DNA from: Alcaligenes endophyticus
Lineage (GTDB): Bacteria; Pseudomonadota; Gammaproteobacteria; Burkholderiales; Burkholderiaceae_B
Direction of reading: 5' to 3'
Length of the DNA: 64,000 nucleotides
Assembly: GCF_026344035.1 (NCBI RefSeq)
Contig: NZ_JAPKND010000011.1
Location: 47,324-111,323, forward strand
Both the position numbers and the translations under genes were made by a program. Of this stretch, positions 9,753 through 18,563 are shown piece after piece. Below the pieces are notes generated by a model. The model ran no database searches. It had not been told where the DNA came from and was given only the letters and a program-made list of their open reading frames with translations. How positions within the stretch are numbered: the stretch's first letter is position 1; the number at the start of each line of letters is the position of its first letter.

Positions 9753-10394
9753 ATGCTACCCCATACTGATTTGCCCTTGCCTAGTTTTTCCTCTACAACA
9801 ACAGCCTTAGAGCATATTAGCTCTAGCCAATTACCTACTCCGTGGGCAGTATTTAAAATACATGTATTTATTGAGCCTGCTACTCAAAAAGAGCATGTGA
9901 TGTTGACCCTAGGGGATGTGGCCGGTGAGGAGCCCATCTTGGCTCGTATCCACTCAGAGTGTCTAACGGGTGATGCTTTGTTTAGCCTGCGCTGTGATTG
10001 TGGTCCTCAGCTACAGCTCGCCCTAGAACGTATTGCCCAAGAAGGCAAAGGTGCGTTGCTCTATTTGCGGCAAGAAGGCCGCGGTATAGGCTTAGCCAAT
10101 AAAATACGTGCCTATAAGTTGCAAGATGAAGGAGCTGATACAGTAGAGGCTAATGAGCGTTTGGGTTTTCCTGCCGACATGCGTCGCTTTGATATGTGTA
10201 AGGACATGCTGGATTTTATGGGCATCAAGCGAGTTAGGCTCATGACGAATAATCCGCGTAAAGTCAAAACCTTAGAAGACATAGGTATTGAGGTCAGTGA
10301 GCGAATAGCGCATCAAATAGAAGATAATCCTTACAATAAAAACTATCTGAATACTAAACGTCTACGCTTAGGTCATATGTTAGTGTCCGATTAG
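9753..10394 (+). CDS. ribA: GTP cyclohydrolase II
   Basis: A 213-residue cytosolic enzyme that converts GTP to 2,5-diamino-6-ribosylamino-pyrimidinone phosphate, formate and pyrophosphate, the first step of riboflavin synthesis. The zinc ligands are seen in [18 protein letters not shown] (Cys-x10-Cys-x-Cys). The substrate loop [13 protein letters not shown] holds the catalytic Arg/Glu, followed by [10 protein letters not shown] and ENPYN-like DNPYNKNYL. The first 40 residues are a family-poor extension. It stands alone rather than in a rib operon. No FMN riboswitch is visible upstream; that leader has only a short 6-bp inverted repeat (TGTCCG at 9693, CGGACA at 9721). Confidence 0.96.
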   Translation: MLPHTDLPLPSFSSTTTALEHISSSQLPTPWAVFKIHVFIEPATQKEHVMLTLGDVAGEEPILARIHSECLTGDALFSLRCDCGPQLQLALERIAQEGKGALLYLRQEGRGIGLANKIRAYKLQDEGADTVEANERLGFPADMRRFDMCKDMLDFMGIKRVRLMTNNPRKVKTLEDIGIEVSERIAHQIEDNPYNKNYLNTKRLRLGHMLVSD

Positions 10395-10453
10395 ACATGC
10401 AGATGTTGGCGCTGGCGCAGTCTGGCGTACCATTCAAAAGTGAGTGAACAAAA

Positions 10454-10486
10454 ACGCCTGATGGCTGCATCAGGCGTCTTATTTTT
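10454..10486 (+). terminator. Intrinsic terminator of ribA
   Basis: A perfect 10-bp stem (10454-10463 with 10468-10477), GCTG loop and CTTATTTTT tail. Confidence 0.9.
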
Positions 10487-10530
10487 GGTTACCGCGATCA
10501 AGCTGCTCTAGGGCATATAATTGATGCGCC

Positions 10531-11160
10531 TCAAGCGAGCTCTACCGTTTGGAGCAATTGTATTATTTGTTGTTCAGCCGTGCTCAATGCTTCAGCGCGT
10601 GCCTCAGCGCCCATGCCTATGCCTTCGGCATAAATAAAGTGTATGTTGGTGACGCCAATAAAACCAAAGACAACGCGCAAATAGCTTTCTTGATGTTCTA
10701 AAGCTTGGCCTTGCTCCGAGGTCGAGTAAATACCACCACGGCTTAGAATCACGTACACGGTTTTGTCGCCGGATAAGCCTTCAGGGCCGTTAGCGCCATA
10801 TTGGAAGGTCTTACGAGGTTGAATTACTCGATCCAACCAGGATTTGAGTTGGCTAGGAATAGTGAAGTTGTAAAATGGAGCACCGATCACCACCGTGTCA
10901 GCTTTTAGGTATTGGTCAAGAAGCGTCTGTGTTAATTGATTTTCTGTGCGTTGTGCAGATGTCAGCGCCGCATCCTCTAATCCCAAGCGTAGTCCCAAGG
11001 AGTCGCTGGTGTAATAGGGGGGAGGATTACTGATTAAGTCCAGGTGCTCAGCATGAGCTCCAGGGTGTTGTTTAATAAGTTGCTCTACAGCAAAACGGCT
11101 AAGCTCACGTGAGACGGAGTTCGTACCATTAATGCTTGAGTCTATATGTAATATATTCAT
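10531..11160 (-). CDS. azoR: FMN-dependent NADH:quinone/azo oxidoreductase
   Basis: A 209-residue flavodoxin-fold enzyme that reduces quinones and azo compounds by two electrons, using NAD(P)H. It starts MNILHIDSSINGTNSVSREL, where the Ser-rich loop after strand 1 binds the FMN phosphate. VVIGAPFYNFTIPSQLKSW is the conserved flavin-binding loop, and SRGGIY the third flavin contact. Length fits E. coli AzoR (201). The gene is divergent from a LysR regulator 119 bases away, a common arrangement in which the regulator controls the reductase in response to quinones or other electrophiles (inference). Confidence 0.94.
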   Translation of the reverse strand: MNILHIDSSINGTNSVSRELSRFAVEQLIKQHPGAHAEHLDLISNPPPYYTSDSLGLRLGLEDAALTSAQRTENQLTQTLLDQYLKADTVVIGAPFYNFTIPSQLKSWLDRVIQPRKTFQYGANGPEGLSGDKTVYVILSRGGIYSTSEQGQALEHQESYLRVVFGFIGVTNIHFIYAEGIGMGAEARAEALSTAEQQIIQLLQTVELA

Positions 11161-11279
11161 GAGTGTCTGCGGCTAAAAAGAGTGATGCCTTAATTATCGG
11201 GTACGGCACTGTTTTTAATAAGTAGGTCAGATGAAAAAGATTATTCTATATTTATGCCTAATACGGTTCTGAACTCTCT

Positions 11280-12182
11280 ATGCATGATTTAAACGATATG
11301 TTGTTGTTTACAGAAGTATTAGCTCAGGGAAGCTTTAGCGCGGCAGCACGCCATTTAGGCATGCCACCCTCCCGTTTATCCCGGCGCATTAGCCGTCTAG
11401 AGGCAGAGCTAGGCGTGCGTTTATTACAGCGTACTACCCGAAATCTTTCTTTAACCTCTGCGGGTGAAGTGTTTTTACAGCATTGTCAGGCAATGCGCCT
11501 TGAGGCCGAGGCTGCTTATGCTGCGGTAGCACATGTACAGCAAGAGCCTCGAGGCCTATTACGAGTAAGTTGTCCCGTCACTTTATCGCACACCGTTTTA
11601 GATAAGGTTTTTGCGGAATACCTTATGTTATACCCCTTGGTTGATTTAGATTTGGAAGTGAATAATCGGGTGGTGGACCCTGTCGCAGAAGGCGTGGATG
11701 TTGCCTTACGTGTGCGCAGCTCGTTAAGTGACAGTGGCAGCAATGTTGTCAAACGCCTAGCGGAAACTAAGTCCATCTTAGTGGCGAGCCCCTTACTGTT
11801 GCAAAACTATGCAACCGTGCTCAAGCCTGATGATTTAGCTTCGCTGCCTACGGTAGCGATGGGGGCGACGCGAGGTGTGAGTGTTTTTGAGTTATACGGC
11901 CCTGGGCAAGAGCTGATGGAGGTTCGCCATAAGCCTCGTTATTTAGCGACAGACTTACTAACCTTACAGCAAGGTATAGAGGCTGGTGTTGGAGTGGGGC
12001 TATTGCCAGATTACATGTGCCGCCAAGCCTTGGAGGCTAAGCGTTTGGTAAAGGTGCTGCCAGATTGGGCACCTTTACCGGGCATTATCCATGCTGTATT
12101 TCCTTCGCGCCAAGGCATGGCTCCTGCTGTACGTTATTTCTTAGACTTGCTTGGCGAGCGATTGCCTGTTTTACACCCCTAG
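11280..12182 (+). CDS. LysR-family transcriptional regulator (neighbour of azoR)
   Basis: A 300-residue regulator. The N-terminal winged helix (1-60) reads LNDMLLFTEVLAQGSFSAAARHLGMPPSRLSRRI, typical of the LysR subgroup found beside quinone and nitro reductases. The C-terminal periplasmic-binding-like effector domain (about 90-295) follows after a linker helix. The effector is unknown. Divergence from azoR across 119 bases suggests it regulates azoR and itself from that gap. Its TAG stop overlaps the stop of the convergent glycosyltransferase: the tetramer CTAG serves as stop codon on both strands. Confidence 0.92.
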   Translation: MHDLNDMLLFTEVLAQGSFSAAARHLGMPPSRLSRRISRLEAELGVRLLQRTTRNLSLTSAGEVFLQHCQAMRLEAEAAYAAVAHVQQEPRGLLRVSCPVTLSHTVLDKVFAEYLMLYPLVDLDLEVNNRVVDPVAEGVDVALRVRSSLSDSGSNVVKRLAETKSILVASPLLLQNYATVLKPDDLASLPTVAMGATRGVSVFELYGPGQELMEVRHKPRYLATDLLTLQQGIEAGVGVGLLPDYMCRQALEAKRLVKVLPDWAPLPGIIHAVFPSRQGMAPAVRYFLDLLGERLPVLHP

Positions 12183-13726
12183 CGAGCGGCTTCGCATGAG
12201 GGCGAGGGCGGGATAATCCCCCAGTTCAGATCTAAGATGGGGCTATTAGCGGAAGACCAATGTAGCTGCTCTAGCCCTTTCCAATGTGTTTGCTCATAAA
12301 GCTGTAGAAGGCTGGCGGCGGGTTCTCCACGCGTTTGGCGGCTAAAGACAACGAGTATTCCACACTGAAGGTCGGCATCGCGTAGCCAGGGTGATTGAGC
12401 CAATTGAGCATCGATATAAACTTGTGCGTCAGGGCTAGTATTTATCGCAATGTTTCCCCCTAGCCATGTATCAGAGGCCACAATACGCAGTGGCGTAGCG
12501 GGAACATGCTGTCTCCATACTGCTTGCATTTGGCTTGCTATTTCTGGACCTGGAAAGGTGGAGCGTGATTTTCTACCTGTTTCCCACGCCAAGGGACCGC
12601 GGGCTAGAGCATAGCCTGTTGCCATTAGTATTTGTATTATTAGCACGATGACGAGCAGACGTTTGGTTTGTAAAGGCTCTGCGCCTTTAATAGCAAATAA
12701 AAAATAGAAGCTATACAGTACGAAGAAAGTGGTGGCCCAAGAGGCGTCTAGGTGCGAACCCAACAAAGCGGCTATTAAAACCGTGCTAAGAAATGGGCTT
12801 AAACCAACCCAAAGTAAAAATTGCTTCTCGCGAGAATGTATCTGAGCGCCGTAATTGACATTATTATCAGAAACGTGGTGGCCTTTCTGGCGTAGATCTC
12901 GACGATAGCAGTAATACAGCGCCCCCACGGCAATAATCATAGGGCTCAGTCGTGCTAATTGGTCCAAAGTAAAGCTTAGTAAAGCGCTATAGGCTTGCCA
13001 GCGAGTGGGCGCCGCTAGGGATTTGTCCATGTAGAGGAACGGAGCGTAGTCATTGCTGTGTAGCCAATATAAGTGGGGGCTAAAAGTGATGCCAAGAGTG
13101 ATGGTGGCGACAAGCATTCCCTGCCACGTTCTGCCATGGCGCCATAAGCCACTTGCCAGCAAGTACAAGAAAAAAGCGGCAAACTGGATGACAGCACTAT
13201 ATTTAGTCATGAGTGCAAAGCCTGCTACGACGCCTAACCACGCCCAATCACTTAGGCGTTGATCACGGCAAGCACGATAGAAAAACCATATGCTTGCCAT
13301 GATGGACCATAGTTGCGCCGTGTTGTGATTGAAAATGGTGCCACGCAGTGAGAAATAAATATTCACCGAGGCTAGCAGCACAACCAAAAAAGATAAGCGT
13401 GGGCTAAGGAACTCTCGCGCTAATAGCCAGAGAAACACTAAACCAGCCGCAGACGCAAGCATGCCAGCAAAGAAACTGAGCCATACGGGCCTCCCAAGTA
13501 GTTGCGTCAAGCCGTACATAATCCACGATGGAAAGGGCGGATGCTTTATATAACCGAGTTCAAAGCTACTAGCCCAAACGAGCTCCTCCATACCGTCCAG
13601 ATCAGGTGCTTTATGGCTGATAGAGGTCAGTACCGTCCATAACAAGACAAAGAACAGCAAGTAGAGGATGAGTGCTTTGGCGTAATGTGGTGATGTCTGG
13701 CGAGTAAGCGAAGTGCTGGGGCGCAT
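12179..13726 (-). CDS. Glycosyltransferase family 39 (ArnT/PMT-like) membrane protein
   Basis: A 515-residue polytopic inner-membrane protein of the GT-C fold. After the first helix comes a periplasmic loop with DLDGMEELVWASSFELGYIK, which carries the acidic residues expected for the catalytic site of GT39 enzymes. KHPPFPSWIMYGL is the conserved loop after it. Ten or more hydrophobic helices follow (to about 370), then a soluble periplasmic C-terminal domain of about 130 residues. Such enzymes transfer a sugar from a polyprenyl-phosphate carrier to lipid A, a glycan or a protein; the acceptor here is unknown. No arn or LPS genes are adjacent. Confidence 0.85.
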   Translation of the reverse strand: MRPSTSLTRQTSPHYAKALILYLLFFVLLWTVLTSISHKAPDLDGMEELVWASSFELGYIKHPPFPSWIMYGLTQLLGRPVWLSFFAGMLASAAGLVFLWLLAREFLSPRLSFLVVLLASVNIYFSLRGTIFNHNTAQLWSIMASIWFFYRACRDQRLSDWAWLGVVAGFALMTKYSAVIQFAAFFLYLLASGLWRHGRTWQGMLVATITLGITFSPHLYWLHSNDYAPFLYMDKSLAAPTRWQAYSALLSFTLDQLARLSPMIIAVGALYYCYRRDLRQKGHHVSDNNVNYGAQIHSREKQFLLWVGLSPFLSTVLIAALLGSHLDASWATTFFVLYSFYFLFAIKGAEPLQTKRLLVIVLIIQILMATGYALARGPLAWETGRKSRSTFPGPEIASQMQAVWRQHVPATPLRIVASDTWLGGNIAINTSPDAQVYIDAQLAQSPWLRDADLQCGILVVFSRQTRGEPAASLLQLYEQTHWKGLEQLHWSSANSPILDLNWGIIPPSPSCEAAR

Positions 13727-13819
13727 GGGGCTATTCAGGGTAGCGAGAAAGCGCTCATTTTAGCTGTTTTTTTGGTCTGTGCTGGACTAGACAGATTGTC
13801 GGCTAACGGTTATGATCTG

Positions 13820-13994
13820 CCTCGTCATTGGGGAGTAGCCGCTCGAGAAGCTTCGAGGTGCACGTCAACATACTTGATCCACACTGGGTCATGGCGTGTA
13901 CAGCAATTGCCTGGCAAGACCTTTGACCATACGCCTCCCAGACTGGCCGGAGAGGTGCGATGGTCAAATGTGTCTAGTCTATCCGGCCAGGGAG
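13820..13994 (+). promoter_or_regulatory. yybP-ykoY (Mn2+-sensing) riboswitch
   Basis: The two most conserved parts of this family are both present in the leader of the UPF0016 exporter gene: GGGGAGTAGC (13830-13839) and GGCAAGACC (13913-13921), which dock together to form the Mn2+ site. Helix P1 can form between GTCA (13824-13827) and TGAC (13924-13927). TTTGACCAT (13922-13930) could instead pair perfectly with ATGGTCAAA (13960-13968). CTGGCCGG (13943-13950) can pair with CCGGCCAG (13983-13990), which touches the ribosome site AGGGAG just before the start. The aptamer call is firm; which pairing is on or off is inference. Confidence 0.93.
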
Positions 13995-14004
13995 TTACAA
14001 TAAA

Positions 14005-14580
14005 ATGGAAGCGCTACTAGTATCCACTGGGATCGTTGCACTTGCCGAGATTGGCGATAAAACACAATTATTAGCTTTTATGTTGGCGGCTCGTTATAGG
14101 CGGCCAGGCATCATCATTTTAGCTATATTGCTTGCTACGACACTCAATCACGGCTTGGCTGGTGCCATTGGCACATGGTTACCGGCTTTAATGGATCCCG
14201 CCATAATGCGCTGGGTTTTAGGTATCGGCTTTTTGGTTATGGCTATCTGGATCATGATACCCGACAAGCTCGACGATACCGAAGCAACTCATACACGCTT
14301 TGGTGTGTTCGGAACGACTTTTGTCACTTTTTTTATTGCAGAAATGGGTGATAAAACGCAGATCGCTACGGTCGCCTTGGCGGCCCAATATCATGCCTTT
14401 TTTAGCGTAGTAATTGGCACCACATTAGGGATGATGATTGCTAACGTTCCTGCTGTAATCTTTGGCGAAAAAATAGCCGATAGAGTTCCGACACGTTTGG
14501 TTCACACCGTTGCTGCTTGTGTGTTCGCGGTATTGGGTATTTATACTTTATTGGAAGGGACGGCCTTACTGGGCCTTTAA
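14005..14580 (+). CDS. UPF0016/GDT1-family manganese exporter
   Basis: A 191-residue inner-membrane protein built from two inverted three-helix repeats, each with the family motif Glu-x-Gly-Asp-Lys-Thr: ALAEIGDKTQLLAF near residue 12 and FIAEMGDKTQIATVAL near residue 112. The acidic residues of these motifs bind the cation. Members include MneA of Vibrio, which exports Mn2+, and eukaryotic TMEM165. A Mn2+-type riboswitch in the leader supports manganese as substrate and predicts induction by excess Mn2+. The ribosome site AGGGAG lies 10 bases before the ATG. Monocistronic; it converges on the chemoreceptor gene. Confidence 0.95.
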   Translation: MEALLVSTGIVALAEIGDKTQLLAFMLAARYRRPGIIILAILLATTLNHGLAGAIGTWLPALMDPAIMRWVLGIGFLVMAIWIMIPDKLDDTEATHTRFGVFGTTFVTFFIAEMGDKTQIATVALAAQYHAFFSVVIGTTLGMMIANVPAVIFGEKIADRVPTRLVHTVAACVFAVLGIYTLLEGTALLGL

Positions 14581-14635
14581 GTGTAATCAGGCGGCATTGC
14601 TCGGGGAGGTGATGTCGCCTGACAGCTAGCAGGCT

Positions 14636-16282
14636 TTATTGAGGCAGTAAAGCCGTTTTAGTCCGAGCTGTTACTTGATCAAGCGGAGCCATAATTGCTT
14701 TTTTATCACCGTAATTAAACACGGCAATAGCATCACGCAATTGAGCTTGGTTATGATTCATGCTTTCTACGGAGTGGTGTAGGTTGCGGGCTAAATCGGC
14801 ATTGTCAGTAGTAATTTTGTCGACTTGCTGCAAAGCCAGATTTAACTGCTCTAGGCCAGTTGACTGCTCGCCTGTTGCCGCTGATATTTCGGCCATCAGC
14901 AAGGCAACCTCAGAAGAGGACTTTAAAATATCGTGCATGGCGAGCTCTACTTCTTTAGTGTGCTCGGCGCCATTGCGACTCTGAGAACAGGTATCTTCAA
15001 TCAGCCCTTTGATTTGCTCAGCGGCTTCAGAGGCTTGTCTGGCTAAGGTGCGAACCTCGGATGCTACAACCGCAAAACCTCGACCTGCAGTGCCTGCTCG
15101 TGCCGACTCAATAGATGCATTGATCGATAATATATTGGTCTGGAAGGCAATATGCTCGATCATTCTGACAATGCCACGAATTTTTTCTGAGCTGGCTAAA
15201 ATAGCGTTCATCGCCAGGCTTAGTTCAGCGACAGTGTGGTTGCCTTTTTGTACATACTCCGAACTACGCTGACTCAGCTCGTGACTCGCTTGAGCGTTAG
15301 CAGCAGTTTGGTGTACGGTGCTGCTAAAGTTGGCAAGGCTTGCTGTGGTTTGCTGTAGGGAGGCGGCTTGCTCTACCGTACGGACGTCTAGTTGTCGGCT
15401 GTTTTGGCTCAAGAGTTGAGCCATGTCCAAGTTTTCGAGCACGCTTTGATCCACATCAGTGCTAATGCTAAGCAGGCTTTTTCGCATTAACTCAAGGTTG
15501 GTGCCTAGTTTGCCTAGTTCAGTTAATTGCTGCTCTTGCATATCAAGGCCAAGATTACCGGCGGCAATTTGTTGCGCTATTTGAGCAGCGTTATTAAATG
15601 ACTTGAGTGTTCGGTGGCGTAAACGTAATTGGGCTGCCAACAAGACAATCAGGCCTGCCGTAAGGGCAGCAGAAAGAAGATGCTTAGACGAATTTGGAGC
15701 CTCAATATAATGCAGGCTTAATGCTAAGCTCAATGCTACGATTAGAGTCAACAAAATAGATCGGGCGAAGGCTGCACCTAGGTCAGAGCTCCAAAGGCGC
15801 GCTAGCAAATAGAAAGGTTGAGTCCAGCCTCCTCGTACGATGCGACCTTTTTGCACTCGCCATGGACCTGTGGAGCCCTGATTAAGTTGTTGATAAAATT
15901 GCTCGGCTTGGTTTATTTCTTCTTTTTGAGCGCGTGTGCGTACAGAAGCATAACCGGTGACCACTCCCTGTTCTATGATAGGGCCCGCATTCGCTTTGAC
16001 CCAATAGAACCCACCGTCTTTACGACGGTTTTTAACGATTCCTTCCCATGCCTCGCCATTCTTTAATGTAGTCCACAAGTCGGCGAAGACTTCCTGAGGC
16101 ATGTCTGGGTGACGCACAATATTGTGAGCTTGCCCCGTTAGTTCTTCTTGGCTGAAGCCACTGATTTCAATAAAGGCGGGATTTGCGTAAACAATCCTAC
16201 CTTTGGTGTCCGTCTTGGAGATCAAATATTGATCATCCTGAATAACGGTTTCCGTATTGTTGATAGGAAAGTTTTTACGCAT
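14636..16282 (-). CDS. Aer-like PAS-domain methyl-accepting chemotaxis protein
   Basis: A 548-residue energy/redox taxis receptor resembling Aer. An N-terminal cytoplasmic PAS domain (about 15-120) has the family segments [21 protein letters not shown], split here as [10 protein letters not shown] and [10 protein letters not shown], and NIVRHPDMP, which binds FAD in Aer. A membrane hairpin (about 170-220) has almost no periplasmic loop. A HAMP-like segment follows, then the signalling helices with the tip [12 protein letters not shown] that contacts CheA/CheW. I chose the internal ATG preceded by GGAG; the frame is open for 17 more codons upstream without a ribosome site. No other che genes are nearby. 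Confidence 0.92.
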   Translation of the reverse strand: MRKNFPINNTETVIQDDQYLISKTDTKGRIVYANPAFIEISGFSQEELTGQAHNIVRHPDMPQEVFADLWTTLKNGEAWEGIVKNRRKDGGFYWVKANAGPIIEQGVVTGYASVRTRAQKEEINQAEQFYQQLNQGSTGPWRVQKGRIVRGGWTQPFYLLARLWSSDLGAAFARSILLTLIVALSLALSLHYIEAPNSSKHLLSAALTAGLIVLLAAQLRLRHRTLKSFNNAAQIAQQIAAGNLGLDMQEQQLTELGKLGTNLELMRKSLLSISTDVDQSVLENLDMAQLLSQNSRQLDVRTVEQAASLQQTTASLANFSSTVHQTAANAQASHELSQRSSEYVQKGNHTVAELSLAMNAILASSEKIRGIVRMIEHIAFQTNILSINASIESARAGTAGRGFAVVASEVRTLARQASEAAEQIKGLIEDTCSQSRNGAEHTKEVELAMHDILKSSSEVALLMAEISAATGEQSTGLEQLNLALQQVDKITTDNADLARNLHHSVESMNHNQAQLRDAIAVFNYGDKKAIMAPLDQVTARTKTALLPQ

Positions 16283-16645
16283 AGGTCTCCGATTCAACAT
16301 TAAGAAAGTGTTAGTAAGCTGGCAATGCTCCATGAGTTCATCGCACTAGCATGCTTTTTTTACATGAATCGTATCACTTGTATGTGTTTATTTTGTGTTT
16401 TTATACGAAAAAATGCGAAATTTATGCAAATGTTTCGTTTAAGTGACAGTTTGGATGGTGTTTTCTGTGATAGGAGGGCCTTGTCTTTCAACTACCCTCT
16501 TTACAATAGGCAGCTACAGTAATAGCGCAGCGGAAAAAGCTAGGTGCAGGTTGGCGCCTAGTTCGGCTGGCATTGAACCGTGTAGATGGAGGTAAGCACA
16601 TCGGCGTGAAATAGAGTTTATAAATGAGCTCGCTGTGCTTTTTTA

Positions 16646-16673
16646 GTCGTCCTTAGCAGGTGGAAAGGACGAC
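16646..16673 (-). other. 9-bp hairpin downstream of sstT, in a 405-base gene-free gap
   Basis: GTCGTCCTT (16646-16654) and AAGGACGAC (16665-16673) pair perfectly around a 10-base loop, 15 bases past the sstT stop. There is no T-run after it in the sstT direction, so it may be a transcript-end structure rather than a classic terminator. The rest of the gap (16283-16687) holds the presumed promoter of the chemoreceptor and nothing else I can identify. Confidence 0.4.
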
Positions 16674-16687
16674 ACTCCTGGAATGAG

Positions 16688-17917
16688 CTAAGCGCTTTGT
16701 TCGGCACTCATTGATACGGTTGCGGTAAACAGCACGTCGGTTGAGGAGTTCAGAGCGGTTTCAAACGAGTCTTGTAGCACACCAATAATGAAGCCGGCTC
16801 CCACGACTTGTACAGCAATTTCGTTGGGGATGCCAAATAAACTGCACGCCAATGGAATCAGTAGCAGAGACCCTCCCGCTACGCCGGACGCTCCGCAAGC
16901 ACATACGGCGGCGACTATGCTCAGTAACAGGGCAGTTGGAATATCTACGTCTATCCCTAGCGTATTAACGGCGGCCAAGGTCAGAATCGTGATGGTAATG
17001 GCCGCACCCCCCATGTTGATGGTGGCACCAAGGGGGATAGATACGGCATAGGTATCTTTATTTAACTTTAGTCTTTCGCATAAGGCCATATTGACAGGAA
17101 TATTAGCGGCCGAGCTGCGTGTAAAAAAAGCGGTAATTGCGCTATCGCGCAGCACAGTAAAAACAAGCGGGTAGGGGTTGCGACGTAATTTAAACCATAC
17201 GATAAGCGGATTGAGTACCAAAGCGACCACGACCATACAACTGACCAATACGGCTAATATGTGCACATATTGTTTGAGACTATCAAGCCCTGATTCGCCG
17301 ATGCTGGCACCTACTAAGCCAAATATCCCTAACGGGGCAAAGCGGATGACGATACGCACTATCATGGAAACGCCGGCGGATATGTCTGTAACCATGGCTT
17401 TACTGCTTTGGTTGCCATTACGCAAGGCTAAGCCTAACACGATAGCCCACGCCAAAATTCCCATGTAGTTCGCATTTAATAGAGCGCTAACTGGATTATC
17501 CACCACGCTGGATAAGAGCGTGAGGAGTACTTCAGCAATGCCGCTGGGAGGATTGACTACAATTTCCTCCGTCACCAAAGTAAGTTGGGAGGGGAACACA
17601 AAGCTCACTAGCACAGCCAGCAAGCCAGCTAAGAACGTTCCTAACAGATACAAGCCGATAACGGCCCCCATATGACTTTGACGCCCTTGCTGATGGTTTG
17701 CAATCGCCGACATTACCAAAAAGAAAACCAGTATGGGAGCAATAGATTTCAGCGCTGTAATAAAGAGATTGCCTAATATGGCTGTACTTGGTGTGCTTTC
17801 AGGCACTAGCAGAGCTAAGGCAATGCCAGCCACTAAGGCGATAAGAATTTGCACCACTAAACTGCCATGCAAAAGAAAATGTAATAAACGATTGCTTTGT
17901 TTTGTAGGGCTGCTCAT
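16688..17917 (-). CDS. sstT: Serine/threonine:sodium symporter SstT
   Basis: A 409-residue secondary transporter of the DAACS family that brings serine and threonine in with Na+. About eight to nine hydrophobic segments and two re-entrant hairpins fit the fold. Family signatures include [16 protein letters not shown] (first hairpin), [13 protein letters not shown] (unwound helix 7, Asn-Met-Gly-Gly), and [18 protein letters not shown] (second hairpin). The SstT-type ending [25 protein letters not shown] distinguishes it from GltP (given here only as [16 protein letters not shown]). It diverges from ssrA across 146 bases. Confidence 0.96.
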   Translation of the reverse strand: MSSPTKQSNRLLHFLLHGSLVVQILIALVAGIALALLVPESTPSTAILGNLFITALKSIAPILVFFLVMSAIANHQQGRQSHMGAVIGLYLLGTFLAGLLAVLVSFVFPSQLTLVTEEIVVNPPSGIAEVLLTLLSSVVDNPVSALLNANYMGILAWAIVLGLALRNGNQSSKAMVTDISAGVSMIVRIVIRFAPLGIFGLVGASIGESGLDSLKQYVHILAVLVSCMVVVALVLNPLIVWFKLRRNPYPLVFTVLRDSAITAFFTRSSAANIPVNMALCERLKLNKDTYAVSIPLGATINMGGAAITITILTLAAVNTLGIDVDIPTALLLSIVAAVCACGASGVAGGSLLLIPLACSLFGIPNEIAVQVVGAGFIIGVLQDSFETALNSSTDVLFTATVSMSAEQSA

Positions 17918-18016
17918 GCAGACACTCCCCCGTTAATGAGAATCACACCACCGTTACGCCTTGTGAGCGTCAGCAGCACTTTTTGGTAAACCGATTATTT
18001 TATCATCGCTAGCCCC

Positions 18017-18045
18017 TATTAAAGCGTTGAGAAATGCCTTATAAT
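18017..18045 (+). promoter_or_regulatory. Probable sigma-70 promoter of ssrA
   Basis: A perfect -10 hexamer TATAAT (18040-18045) lies 18 bases before the mature 5' end of tmRNA, with a poor -35 match TATTAA 17 bases further upstream. Confidence 0.6.
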
Positions 18046-18063
18046 TGGTGCTCTAGTCTCACT

Positions 18064-18428
18064 GGGGTCGACATGGCTTCGACGTGGGTCAAGAAGCAGA
18101 GCAGGGCGTGTCGAGCACCAGTTCGCTCGTAAAACCACTGGAAAACTTACAAACGCCAACGACGAGCGTTTCGCTCTAGCCGCTTAAGGCCGAGCCACTA
18201 CACTGATTTGTCTTTGGGTCAGGTAAGGTAAAACTTACAGTAGTGTTATTTACAAAGAATCGGATTTGCCTGGGTCACTCAGGTAAGTCCTAAATCTTAG
18301 TGACTCGCTCAGGAAAGGCCGGTCGACAGGCATAATCCTGGGTTAAAGCCCAAAATAAGTCGACTACACATGTAGAACTGCCTGTGGACGATTCGCGGAC
18401 GGGGGTTCAATTCCCCCCGACTCCACCA
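18064..18428 (+). ncRNA. ssrA: Transfer-messenger RNA (tmRNA)
   Basis: A 365-base tmRNA that, with SmpB and alanyl-tRNA, rescues stalled ribosomes and tags the nascent chain for proteolysis. The 5' end GGGGTCGACATGGCTTCGACG and 3' end CGACTCCACCA form the alanine-type acceptor stem, with the CCA encoded; the T arm reads GGGGGTTCAATTCCCCC. The tag frame runs from the resume codon GCC at 18155 through TAA at 18187 and encodes ANDERFALAA, the tag known from Bordetella-type beta-proteobacteria. The segments between tag and 3' end hold the pseudoknots. Confidence 0.98.
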
Positions 18429-18438
18429 TAATTTCCTT

Positions 18439-18473
18439 AAAAATCAATGGCTTAATGGTCGTTGATTTTTTTT
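18439..18473 (+). terminator. Intrinsic terminator of ssrA
   Basis: A 9-10 bp A/T-rich stem (AAAAATCAA at 18439-18447 with TTGATTTTT at 18462-18470) is followed by further T residues. Confidence 0.8.
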
Positions 18474-18563
18474 GCCGATTTTATTCGGTAAAAAGTAGGT
18501 CAATCTTTGCCTGCTACGTTGAACGACGAGCAGAATGAATCGCTCGCCGTTCCGATTTTTAGT

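Noticed and set aside
14581..14640. Terminator between the UPF0016 gene and the chemoreceptor gene
   Set aside because: Only a 5-bp GCCTG/CAGGC stem with a short T-rich end; too weak to list.
18064..18428. tmRNA as a genomic-island attachment site
   Set aside because: No integrase, no second copy of the ssrA 3' end and no direct repeat is visible, so no attL/attR is called; kept only as a low-confidence finding.
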